60,000 bases of DNA from Hydractinia symbiolongicarpus (taxonomy: Eukaryota; Cnidaria; Hydrozoa; Anthoathecata; Hydractiniidae). The stretch spans positions 16,841,501-16,901,500 of the forward strand of contig NC_079881.1 of NCBI RefSeq assembly GCF_029227915.1. The letters are read 5' to 3'. This document shows positions 35,060-44,749 of the stretch, one piece after another; the stretch's first letter is position 1; each line of letters starts with the position of its first letter. The position numbers and the translations under genes are program-made. The notes beneath the pieces were generated by a model. The model had not been told where the DNA came from. It did no database searches and worked only from the letters and a program-made list of their open reading frames with translations.

Positions 35060-35703
35060 CTGCATCTGACCCTGGTCAATTTCAAAAATCACAAAAACAA
35101 TTTCTTTCATTAATGAAAAATTTTGAGGGGCATAGGTTCGAATTTAGTTCTAAATTAATCTGATCATATGCGACCAGGTACTTCTGTGAGGTACTTAAAA
35201 TGTCACTTCTGTAAATGCGATTAACGCAAATAAAGTTTCTTTCTACATGGCAAATTAATTTTTTAATCGTTCTAAGTGGTTGAAGAAATGTATTTAGAAA
35301 CATGATGACTCTACTATTTTTTATTGTGCACAGGCGGGATACTCACTTTTTATTGTCTACAGAGAAAACGTTTCGCTACGCTTAAGTGACGAAACGTTAT
35401 TTTCCGTTAATGGATTAAGATTTTAGACAGTGTATATCAGTTACAATTCCTCCTTTCTTATGTATTAGATGACAAGACGGAACATAGTGTATCGAAAGCG
35501 GCGATCGAAACTATTTTTAAATGCGCTTATTTAATGTACGACGTACATTGTGATTTTAAATAGCTGAAGAGACCTACCTATAACATACTTTTCAGACACA
35601 TTTAATTAAGGTAATTAAATATTGACATTTATAATCTTATGATCACCACGCATTTAATTATTCTCCGAACAGCTATATAAGCGAGAGTGAATCTGTTGGT
35701 TCA
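35060..35703 (+). promoter_or_regulatory. Upstream region and core promoter of copy 3
   Basis: TATATAAG at 35674-35681 and TTCAATAAA with A at 35703, 29 bp apart. The preceding about 600 bp match the upstream regions of copies 1 and 2. The last 130 bp before the TATA box are the best conserved between copies 2 and 3. Confidence 0.65.
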
Positions 35704-35771
35704 ATAAAACTTACTTAAGATAAGGTAGAAGAAAGTCAAACACTAACAGAGAAAAAGTTTTTCAAGACAAA

Positions 35772-36071
35772 ATGAAGTTCTTCAACAAAACAGGTAAATA
35801 TTTTTTAAATTTTTTCTTGTCAAATTTGATCCCATAAATTTTTGTTTACTTTTCTTTGTTGCTCACACATGGTGAGTGCAGCATTGCATGAGTAGTCTTT
35901 CCCTCGTTACATCTAGCTATTGTTCATCACGCCATTTTTAATTTCCCTGCTTTGTATCTTTTAGGTTCAACCAAACAAACAAAATCCTCAAAAACCAAAC
36001 AACAAACAATAACTAAAGTGAAATGTGTCACAATTGTTAATTCATCGGGAAAGCAATTTAAACTAAAATAA
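35772..36071 (+). CDS. Tandem basic micropeptide, copy 3 (42 aa, 2 exons)
   Basis: Exon 1 is 35772-35793 and exon 2 is 35965-36071, with the same phase-1 intron in the Gly codon. The peptide begins MKFFNKTGSTKQTKSSK and ends KVKCVTIVNSSGKQFKLK, identical over the last 18 residues to copies 1 and 4. Differences from copy 1 in that block are synonymous (TCG for TCA, TTT for TTC). The promoter is intact. Unlike the other copies, its 3' flank diverges right after the stop (AGACATCAAGATTTCG), so the mature mRNA would have a different 3' UTR, with a possible AATAAA near 36129. Function unknown. Confidence 0.75.
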
Positions 36072-36720
36072 AGACATCAAGATTTCGTGTATTTGTGGAG
36101 AAGACATGCAGTTATAAAGTTTCCGAAACAAATAAACACAAACTTGCAAAGAGAGTAATCGTTGGTTAAAAGGCGGATTAAACAGACTTCCGTTGTTTCA
36201 ATGCATGGACAATACTGCAAGAACATTGACTTTAGCTAGTAAAAAGTTATTTTAACAAAATGTAAAATTTAAACGTACAAGAAAAAGATCTCTAAATACG
36301 AAAGTTAATTTTTACTCCCACTTGTCATGCTACATACTTTATTTATACACATATTTATCTTTATATCAACAGCACCTGGTGCAAAAGTACGGGCCAGCAT
36401 TAAACATTACGTTTTTTATTTCCTAAACTGACTAACTTACGAATAAAAGATAAATAATTCCCAAAAACCGATCACATCAAAAGTTTTTTAAAAAACATTA
36501 TTTCTTTTATCATAAAATCAATCCATTTATGATAACGTGTTAGGTCAATTTTCTACAGATTCAAGGAAATCCTTGCGTTAAGCTAAAAATACCACAAGTG
36601 CAAAACTTTCGTTGCAGCGTTTATATAACCTAGGACACCCTTAAGTTTTAAAAAGCAAACGCCTACTTTCTTAGTCTTTCTACCTCGTTCCCAAATTAAA
36701 AAAAAAAACAGCTGTCATTC
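36072..36720. other. 3' flank of copy 3, non-coding
   Basis: No similarity to the 3' flanks of copies 1, 2 and 4 is obvious beyond the first bases, and no gene is seen. Confidence 0.4.
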
Positions 36721-36729
36721 TCTCCGTTC

Positions 36730-37740
36730 ACCTGCCAGCTTCATTTTTTACTAACCTACGTTTTATAGCTATCATATTTGCGAACTTTTTAAATTAATAT
36801 ACTAGACACGCGCTAGGTTAATGCTTAGGTCCCATGCTTCCCAAACTCTTAGATGCATCAAAACCACCCCTTTATTTCTATTAAAGAGTTATAATCAAAA
36901 AAAATTAATTTTTGTGAAGATTAAAATTCACAACATGACCTTATTTCATCAAAAAATGTTGACATATGATTACTCTCTCTGATTTATTTGAGATTTTTAC
37001 TCCGATGTGAAGAAAATCGGATTTTCCGACGATTTTTAACATTTTATTAAAAGAAATATATAAAACCGTAAGATATATTAATAAATTTAAATGGTTCTCA
37101 AAATTTTTGAAGAGAATGTTATAATTTATTCAGAACATTTGGACACAACGACAGTGGTTAAGGCGTTTCTTAAAGTTAGCAAAAACCATTCCCTTGTCAA
37201 TACTCAGCAGTTTCTTGGCTCCAATATAGACAGATGTGGTATTTTGCACAAATTTTGTACGAACTTAGTGGCACGCTCTAACACGTCAGAATTACCGAAT
37301 AATAACGTCAGGTACAACAAAATTCCAAAGTAGAAGGAAAAAGAGTCATTTTGAAGTCAGCAACAACTGTCACAGTTTAATTGTTTGGAATTTAACAAAG
37401 TAACCTAAGATCCTAAGTCAAAAGTGAATTTAAGCCAGTTTAAATTATGTAAGTCTAATGCAGACACAGTCGAAATTACTCCAGGCTTCAAACTTGGTCC
37501 TTTGGCAACATTTTTTCTTACTGACCTTGAACTAAAGATTGTGGTATTTTATACAAATCTGAAGATTTTGATGACGTCACAGGAAAAGTGCTGAATTAAG
37601 CAAAAAATAGTACTACTATTCTTTTAGAGCATACTGTAACTTTATCAAACTCAATAGCATATGTAAGAGCCTATCAAAGGTTTTACAGATTTCATGCTAC
37701 TTTCAAAAAACTCTGGAAAGGGCAGGGTTAAAACCGGCAA
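36730..37740. repeat. Degenerate relative of the piggyBac-type MITE interior
   Basis: Phrases shared with 24470-25080 in the same order include ATAGCTATCATA/ATGGCTATGATA, TAGACACGCG/TAGACACCTG, TTAGGTCCCAT, and GATGACGTCACAG with GTGCTGA. The CGGTCC termini are not preserved, but CAGGGTTAAAACCGG lies at the right end. The 80-codon frame at 37091 is likely chance. Confidence 0.5.
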
Positions 37741-38931
37741 GAAGTTGAAAATCAGATTATCAATCAACAACTAAATACCTTTATATATTTAAATTGGTAA
37801 GGCTTCTTCTAATATACACACATTTGTTTTTCTGTGAAGGAGCCATGAATTGTTTTGTTACGAAGCAGGTAAATGTTAAGCAATATTATATTTCATAACC
37901 TTTTCATATCTGCTATCTTAAATCTGCTATTATTAATGAAATAAAAGTTGATAAGCATACTAAAAGGGAATCTTTCTAGCCATTTAATGATAAAACATAT
38001 TCTCTCACTTTCCGGTTTATAACCGGAAAGAATTTGACATCGAAACAATAGTGGGCAGATCCTTGATTGTAAGATTTTCTGATGAGAAACTGAAATGTTT
38101 TTTTCTTTGTTGAAGTATATTCTACTAAATCCGATATCAAGCCTAAATGCAGGTGCTTGTAAAATAAACAAAAAACCGGAACAACACTTGATACCACCGT
38201 GTGCAAACGGTAAGGCCATTAAAAGCTACTTTCGGGTATCATAAATACCGCAAGCTTTTATAGCTGCTGATTATAAAGCGCATAATGTGAACTGATCCGA
38301 ACACTGCACTGTTTACACTTCTAAACGCATATTGTATCAGCTTATTTTTAATAGGTCTCAAGCCTTTGAAAGAGATTTTTTTTATTACATTACATTTAAC
38401 TTTTTTTGCCTGTTTTCGGATTCGGAAGTATATGATGACGTAATATTTTATCTCATTTTGTGCTAACAAATACTTGGGTCAACTTTTGTGGCAATATGAT
38501 GTCTACTTTATCACTTTAGGAGAAGGTGGTGGGAGGGTGGGGGAGGGGGGAGATTGCTTTTTCTAATCTCCCTCAACTTCCGGCTTTTTAGAGCCCCGAA
38601 AAAGCCAGAAGAAAAAAAATTACAATGCGGACCTGTATGTACAAACCTATTGTTGAGTTTGCGAATGCAACATTTTTATACCGCTGACAATAATCTCAAT
38701 CTAAAGAACTTTATTTTATGCATGGACAGGAATTGCTGCACTATAGCATATGCATGTCTGAAAATTCTTCACAATCAACTGCTGCGTCATTCCTTACTAA
38801 AGGTTCGAAACCAACGCATAACTTTCGAGGCATTTTATATTTTCAATCAAGAAATTACAAGATTAGTTTATTTAATTAATATATTTTCCTGTAGCTATGG
38901 ACGTCAGGGAAATTATTTTCCGTCGCCCACG

Positions 38932-38934
<3 letters not shown>
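37741..38934. other. Non-coding interval before the LINE
   Basis: Frames at 37893-38219 and 38554-38934 have no recognised domain. A G-rich patch occurs at 38520-38552. Confidence 0.35.
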
Positions 38935-38967
<33 letters not shown>

Positions 38968-40556
38968 CGCCAAAAGAAATTTACATACAACTATTTCAAA
39001 ATTACAGATACAAGTTCTACATACACATAAGTACAAGCATAAATTTCTACATTGGGATATATGCATATACATACATAACTGTATCACGTACGTAGAATAA
39101 AATGGCAGGAGTAAGTAGAAGACTATGCAGTCTTATCATCTCACACCTTACATAGCCGTCATTAAAAAGAGCGTCAAATAAAAATTGATAATTAAAAACT
39201 TAATAAAATATTAAATGTTATGTTAAATAAAAGAAAGCGTTTAATTATCACACGTAGTGTTGTTTCAGAAGAAGACTTGTTCGTTATTACTTCGTAACAG
39301 CTGATTTCTTAGTGCAATTTTAAATTGTTTTGTAGATGGAATGCTTTTTATCTCATCGTTTAGAAGCATGCTCCAGAGTTTTGGGCCTCGGTTTGATATT
39401 GAAAATTTTGTTACATTAGATATGATTTTTGGCCGAAGGAAATTATTACCTGAAAATCTAGTTGGATATTTATGTTGAATTTTCTTAAATAATGTAATGA
39501 ATATATTTGGTGCTATTAAATTTTTAATCTTATACATGAAAATAAGGACTTGAAAAATGTTAAGCTGACATACATTAAGAATACCCAGTTCTTTTAGCAA
39601 TGGTCTAGAATGGGAACATTTGTTCTGTCGTAATATAATCCTACTGGCATGTTTTTGCTGAATGTGCAGTTTTTTTAATTTTGTTATATTAGTGCTACCC
39701 CATGCAATGTTTGCATAGTTTAAATAGCAGTGTATAAAGGAAAAATATATGCTTCTTAAGCAGTTCTTATTCAAAGCGAAACTGGCTTTATATAAGATTC
39801 CTAAGCTTTTGGAAACTTTGTTTTCCACTAATTTAATATGTTCTCTCCAAGTTAAATTTTCGTCTAGGAGAACTCCAAGAAATTTCATTGAATATTCTCT
39901 TCTTATGTTTACATGATCAATAACTAATCCAGGTAACCTAAGAGGTATTTTATCTTTTTTACTAAGTTTGTGAAAAAGGGTATATCTAGTTTTTGAAGTG
40001 TTAAGGGATAATTTATTCGCTTTAAACCAATCAGCCAATTTAGCCAATTCTAGGTTAGTGGTTTCAAAAAGTACGTTTATATCTTTATGAGTAAAGAATA
40101 AATTTGTATCATCAGCAAATAAAATTGAATTTAAGACACTAGATGCCCTAAATATATCATTGATATAAATAAGAAACAACAGTGGCCCTAAAATTGACCC
40201 TTGAGGTACTCCACATGTTATAATCCTGTAGTTAGTATTTCCTTCGTCATAAGAAATATATTGTTTTCTTTCGAAGAGGTAGTTATTGAACCATGCGAGA
40301 TATGTATTTCTTATGCCATAATATTTTAGTTTTTCTAATAGAATCTCATGGTTGACTGTATCGAATGCCTTACTGAGATCAATAAAGACCCCAATTGTAA
40401 ATTTATTCTCATCAAAGGCTTGAAATATTTCCTGACTCAACTGAATGATTGCGTGATCAGTTGAATGACCTGCTTGAAATCCAAATTGCTTATTATACAA
40501 AATATCGTTATTGTTCAAGAAAGAATAAACTCTGTTATAAATACTCTTACGGTATG
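38935..40556 (-). mobile_element. 5'-truncated LINE (CR1/jockey type) with poly-A tail
   Basis: On the minus strand the element starts within the RT domain near 40556 and ends in a 33-nt A tail (T-run at 38935-38967 on +). The right edge is set by where protein similarity ends, so it is uncertain by tens of bases. No target-site duplication was found. It separates copy 4 of the peptide gene from any original upstream sequence. Confidence 0.75.
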
Positions 40557-40599
40557 CATATTCCACAGTTAAAGACGAACTCACTTGAAGTGATAACAA
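39265..40599 (-). CDS. LINE reverse transcriptase, N-terminally truncated
   Basis: 444 codons without a stop; the first about 15 are probably host sequence. RT motifs in order: KQFGFQAGHSTDHAI, VFIDLSKAFDTVNHEIL, CGVPQGSILGPLLFLIYIND, SILFADDTNLFF (catalytic FADD) and KFLGVLLDENLTW, then the thumb and C-terminal region ending in SNNEQVFF. The endonuclease and ORF1 are absent, as expected of a 5'-truncated insertion. The frame is intact, so the insertion is young compared with the other relics in the window. The truncated copy cannot move by itself. Confidence 0.85.
   Translation of the reverse strand: MLSLQVSSSLTVEYAYRKSIYNRVYSFLNNNDILYNKQFGFQAGHSTDHAIIQLSQEIFQAFDENKFTIGVFIDLSKAFDTVNHEILLEKLKYYGIRNTYLAWFNNYLFERKQYISYDEGNTNYRIITCGVPQGSILGPLLFLIYINDIFRASSVLNSILFADDTNLFFTHKDINVLFETTNLELAKLADWFKANKLSLNTSKTRYTLFHKLSKKDKIPLRLPGLVIDHVNIRREYSMKFLGVLLDENLTWREHIKLVENKVSKSLGILYKASFALNKNCLRSIYFSFIHCYLNYANIAWGSTNITKLKKLHIQQKHASRIILRQNKCSHSRPLLKELGILNVCQLNIFQVLIFMYKIKNLIAPNIFITLFKKIQHKYPTRFSGNNFLRPKIISNVTKFSISNRGPKLWSMLLNDEIKSIPSTKQFKIALRNQLLRSNNEQVFF
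40536..40567 (+). promoter_or_regulatory. Candidate LINE-derived core promoter of copy 4
   Basis: TATAAATA at 40536-40543 lies within sequence that codes S-I-Y on the LINE's opposite strand. An initiator-like CACAGTT has A at 40567, 31 bp downstream. The TATA-to-ATG distance (87 bp) is close to that in copies 1-3 (87-98 bp). Host-like sequence related to the other 5' UTRs (ACTCACTTGAAGTGATAACA) follows. Confidence 0.4.
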
Positions 40600-40622
40600 A
40601 CGACAAAGAAAAATTCACAGCT

Positions 40623-40885
40623 ATGAAGTTTTTCAATATATCAGGTAAGTTGGTTATATTTTTTACTTTCTCTGTGATCTAAAAAGTTGGCTTTTCAACG
40701 TTGATAAAATCTAATTGTTTTAATCTAAAAAAAAATATAAAAATTAAATAAAAGCTCTCATGTTTTCTTCTTTAGGTTCAACCAAACAAACAAAGTCTTC
40801 AACAAAAACAAAACAGCAAACTGCAACAAAAGTGAAATGTGTCACAATTGTTAATTCGTCTGGAAAACAATTCAAGCTAAAATAA
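40623..40885 (+). CDS. Tandem basic micropeptide, copy 4 (43 aa, 2 exons)
   Basis: Exon 1 is 40623-40644 (MKFFNIS plus G, donor GTAAGT) and exon 2 is 40776-40885 (acceptor TTTAG). The intron is shorter (131 bp) than in copies 1-3 (169-171 bp). Exon 2 has one extra codon, giving GSTKQTKSSTKTKQQ, and the C-terminal 18 residues are unchanged although several third positions differ (TCG TCT for TCA TCA, AAG for AAA). This points to selection on the protein. The 3' flank matches copies 1 and 2. A LINE replaces the ancestral promoter. Function unknown. Confidence 0.75.
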
Positions 40886-41924
40886 GGAATATGAATATTG
40901 TCCATGTAATTAACTAAGCAATTAAAGATGATTGGAACGCAAAAATATCCAGCTAGACATCAAAAGAAATAAAGTCCGTATTGAATACCGAGATTCTGAG
41001 AAATACGTTGAAGTTGAAGATGGGTTGAGACAGACATGCAGAACAATAGCAAATATGACACTGAGAGGTTAGGGCGTTGAGAATTGTATATCTTGTTTGT
41101 AATAATAATACCTTTTAATATTTTAAAAAGAAAATTAGATCATATTTATTTAAGCATTCTTTATGCCCTCAACAAAGATAATTAAAGCACTATGCGTACC
41201 TCGTAATTTTAACTGTGCTTTTGATTTACAAGAAAAAACTATAAGAAATACACGGCTTCGAAGATTAGAACCTTGGAACATGTTAAAAGCATTTAAGGCT
41301 TTGTCAATACAAAGAAGTAATGAAATGCTCCTTAAACTTAAAGGGGACAATAAGAGGAGAATTTATGAATAACCAAAAAATATTCCGAGGCTTCAAAATG
41401 AAAAAGTTAAGACAACTTGAGAAGCACTAATATGCTCCTTTAAAAACTAAACAAGGTGAATTTAAGAACAATTTAGACACATTTTTGGGCTTCAGATTAA
41501 ACTTTGACTTTATAGTCCTTATAAAAAAGGTGTGTTGCCTTATTTCAAAAGAGTATCACCAAGAGGAAGCGCTTATTTCAGAGGACACAGCAGAGGGACA
41601 CAGAAAGCCAGAAGGATCTACGTAACATTATGTGAAGCATTGTTTCTGTTCAGCGAAAACAATGTCTAACCTAATTTATATAATAATGGCAAATCTGTAC
41701 GAATGAAAACCAAGCTGGCAATTATAGACGGAAAACTTTTTCTTTATATAGCTATGATTGACTATAGTTAAGTTTCGGTTTTGAAGTTCCTGCTACAGTG
41801 TCTTTGTTTAAAAGTAAAAGCACAACAATTTTGTTTTGTATTCAAGTATAATATTAGTACCAAACTTTTTTTACAAAAAGAGAGAAAAAGAGAAGGAGAA
41901 ATTTTTGAGCTCGCAATTCTATAT

Positions 41925-41940
41925 TATAATGCCCGTACAC

Positions 41941-42032
<92 letters not shown>

Positions 42033-42035
42033 GAC

Positions 42036-42075
<40 letters not shown>

Positions 42076-42173
42076 ACGCAAAATGGTAGCTTAGCTGCGT
42101 GAGTAGCGAGACGCACGCAATGCGGTATAAAAAGAACGGGCGAACCCGTGGATTTTTCCACAGGCTAACGACT
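41925..42173. mobile_element. Short non-autonomous element with microsatellite core, Helitron-like
   Basis: It begins TCTATATTATAATGCCCG, carries the microsatellite, then AATGGTAGCTTAGCTGCG, and ends GGGCGAACCCGTGG, TTTTTCCACAGGCTAACGACTAC. A 5' TC, a 3' palindrome and a CTAC/CTAG end fit non-autonomous Helitrons, which often contain tandem repeats. No Rep/helicase is present, so the class is tentative. Confidence 0.4.
41941..42075. repeat. (GTCT)n microsatellite, 135 bp
   Basis: About 34 units of GTCT with one interruption (GACT near 42033). Open frames on both strands across it are artefacts of the repeat. Confidence 0.95.
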
Positions 42174-42689
42174 ACTATTTCTTAAAACTTATTCACAATA
42201 GATTTCTAATGAAAGATAGTATTGTGTTGGGCAATGCCATGCTTCCTGATTTTTCGTTATATAAAGGAATGGGTGTAGTCTGTTTAGAAAATGAGTTTAG
42301 CAGGTCTAACTGAAGTATACTGTTATATTTTCCTTCCTAATATTTTTTGACGATAGTTAGAACCTCTTAATGATATTATTTGGTTGCTAATTGCAGTTGA
42401 AAATTGTGTTTTAATTTCTTGTTGCGAAAAGCAAACTTATTGTGTTATACTTAATAGTATTAAGACCGTAGTCCATCTATTTATTTGTAACATTTGGGTC
42501 GTGTTACAGAAACACGAAATGCAATGTATAAGAACTGGCGATCTCGTGAATTTATCGACGGGCCACCGACTAGCATTTTAATATTTTTCCTCAACATAAA
42601 ACAACAAGGAACAACAAGTAAGATTGTGTGACACTTGAAAATCAAGTTAACATCAATAAGGTTATACATATAGGTTGTCAGGTACATTA

Positions 42690-44530
42690 AGAACGAAAAT
42701 TTTTGAAAGTTTTTTTGTCCGAAAGTTTTGGTTTTTCTAATTTTTTAAAAAAAGACCAGTGCATAGAAATTACATATAAGGGTGATCAGAAAATCAATAG
42801 AAAAGATTTTGAACTTATTATTCTCGTTATTTTTACATTTAGCTAAGGCTCTATCCATAAAATTGAATCCTAAAGACCCTTTTTTAGACTTTGATTGAAT
42901 ATATATACACTATAAATGCTTCTAGCTTTCTTTTGTATCATTTCCTGTAATCCTTACTTTTGAAATTTGGCGAAAATTCGTTCAACAATATTACCCATTC
43001 ATTTTTTGACTTAAGAAATCTTGTCCGAAATTTTTTTACGCTAAAAAAAAAATTATGTTCGAAAGTTTTTCCGCCGAAAATTTTATTTCTTAATGTAGAA
43101 GTCAAAAAATGAATTTTCCGGTTTGCTTCTTAAGCGAAACAAAAACACTTTCGTGTAAGCCTAACAGACATTGTTAAATCCAATTAAGGCAGATTGCTTA
43201 AAACGCATGACGATTATAATGAGGTGCAATGACTTTGCAAAATTTTTTTAATATCTTTAAAAAACCTTGATTAGAAGGATAAAGACTATATACAGCGATA
43301 GATTTGTCAAAACGATGTGCATGTCATTGAAATTAATCTTACCGGAGTGCTTATGTTTTAAAAAGTCATATGATAAGTAGATTGTGCGCTCCTTTGATAA
43401 GAACAGTAATCTATAAGAGAGCATCTCAAATATTGTGTTTAAGATTTTCGAAAATTAAAAGTGAGGCACTATTTACCCGTCGTTGAATCCGACTAAAAAT
43501 GTTTTTACAGCGTCATAATAATAGCCGTATTTTGTATTTCTGTGCGCGAAAAAAGTTCGTGTCACGAAAAAAACACTAGCAATAACGCATTTTTTCATTT
43601 TACATAAATCTTACAATTTAAAAATAATTAAAGTAAATTCTTTTAAAATTCTTCTGAAACTGGGCTGGAATTTTTTACATTTTTGATAATTGAAATCTTC
43701 CCCCAGTAAATGTTTAAATTGATCTTAATAGCTGCGGTGAGATAAAGCGTTATACACCACTAACCTTTTCTTGTAGTAGGTTTTCTAGAGTGTTTGCTTA
43801 TTTAAGTAGACAAATTTTACACTGACTCAACAAGATGCACCGGTTAATGAAACCATTTAATTCTGTCACACTATAGCAAAACACACAGTGCAAATACATT
43901 TTATCAGATTATTAAAAACTGTAAGTTTAAGTTTCAAATAATAAGTTACGAGAAACATAGACATTTCGCTTTTATGTATAAAAACACAGTCAAACCAACC
44001 CTCACGCTAGACAAGAAATCGATTAATTTGCATAATAATTTTTTCTCCGGTATTGCCCGCTACCATGGCAACTGCGAACTGCGTTTAAAGTTTATTTATC
44101 GTAGCATAAAATGCAAATACTATGCATTAACAAACGCTTATTTGTAACTACCGGTGAATAATATCATCTTCAAATCTCTTTCTTTGCATAAAAGATATGG
44201 TTTCTATCAAGAATAGTTTTTATATTTTGTTTCTACTCTTCTATCCTTTTCTGCAAATACGGTAAATCCGGGTAATAATCCAACTTATTGACTGTTTATA
44301 TCGGGCAATATCTTCGAATATTGACCTCTTCCAAGTATTGCCCTGACAAGCTCGAACGACTGACGTCTTATATTAAAAAGTGATAGACAACAAACTTTCC
44401 TTCATTATGTATTACAACATTTAACTGTCATCATCAGGTCAAATCTAAAATAATGTAAATTAAATTTATACAGATTAAAACCAAAATCAAAATCAATATT
44501 TTATATCTTTCGTGAATGCTCTTTAATTGG
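42690..44530. other. Non-coding interval
   Basis: No gene seen. The sequence is AT-rich with runs of A and T. The phrase CCGAAAGTTTT/CGAAAATTTT recurs near 42719, 43054 and 43074. Confidence 0.4.
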
Positions 44531-44538
44531 CGACTTGA

Positions 44539-44745
44539 TTAAACGACGGAGCCCCAGTTACATCGCAGACAACATATTTTGTAGACCACGCCGCTTTTAA
44601 TGGACATCTCCACTGGTTGTTTTTGTAATAGTAGGACGGTTTTCAATTTTTGTAGAATTAGAATGACTTGGCATGGGCCTTTCATCTTCTTCAAGACTTT
44701 CTCAAGTTTATCCGTAAGCTTTTCGCGGTACTGGTGAGTTATCAT
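44539..44745 (-). pseudogene. GIY-YIG-like retroelement fragment
   Basis: The 68-codon minus frame ends PVEMSIKSGVVYKICCLRCN, which recalls the start of GIY-YIG nuclease domains at the end of Penelope-type ORFs (SGVVYxIxCxxC). Continuation is broken. Low certainty. Confidence 0.35.
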
Positions 44746-44749
44746 AGGG

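Larger units (their letters stand above)
40886..42600 (+). repeat. 3' part of duplicated unit 4
   Basis: Matches the 3' flank of copy 1 (AATATGAATATTGTCC, CCAGCTAGACATCAAAAG; later AGCATTGTTT near 41637) and ends with CGACTAG at about 42573, like units 1 and 2. A separate short element with a (GTCT)n core (41925-42173) has inserted within it. Frames at 41150-41372 are chance. Confidence 0.55.

Noticed and set aside
37893-38219. 108-codon minus frame
   Set aside because: No recognisable motif; another overlapping frame of similar length exists, as expected by chance.
38872-39100. Frames with long Phe or Lys runs
   Set aside because: They are translations of the LINE A-tail (T-run at 38935-38967).
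41781-42161. Four overlapping frames on both strands made of CLSV or DRQT repeats
   Set aside because: They are direct translations of the (GTCT)n microsatellite.
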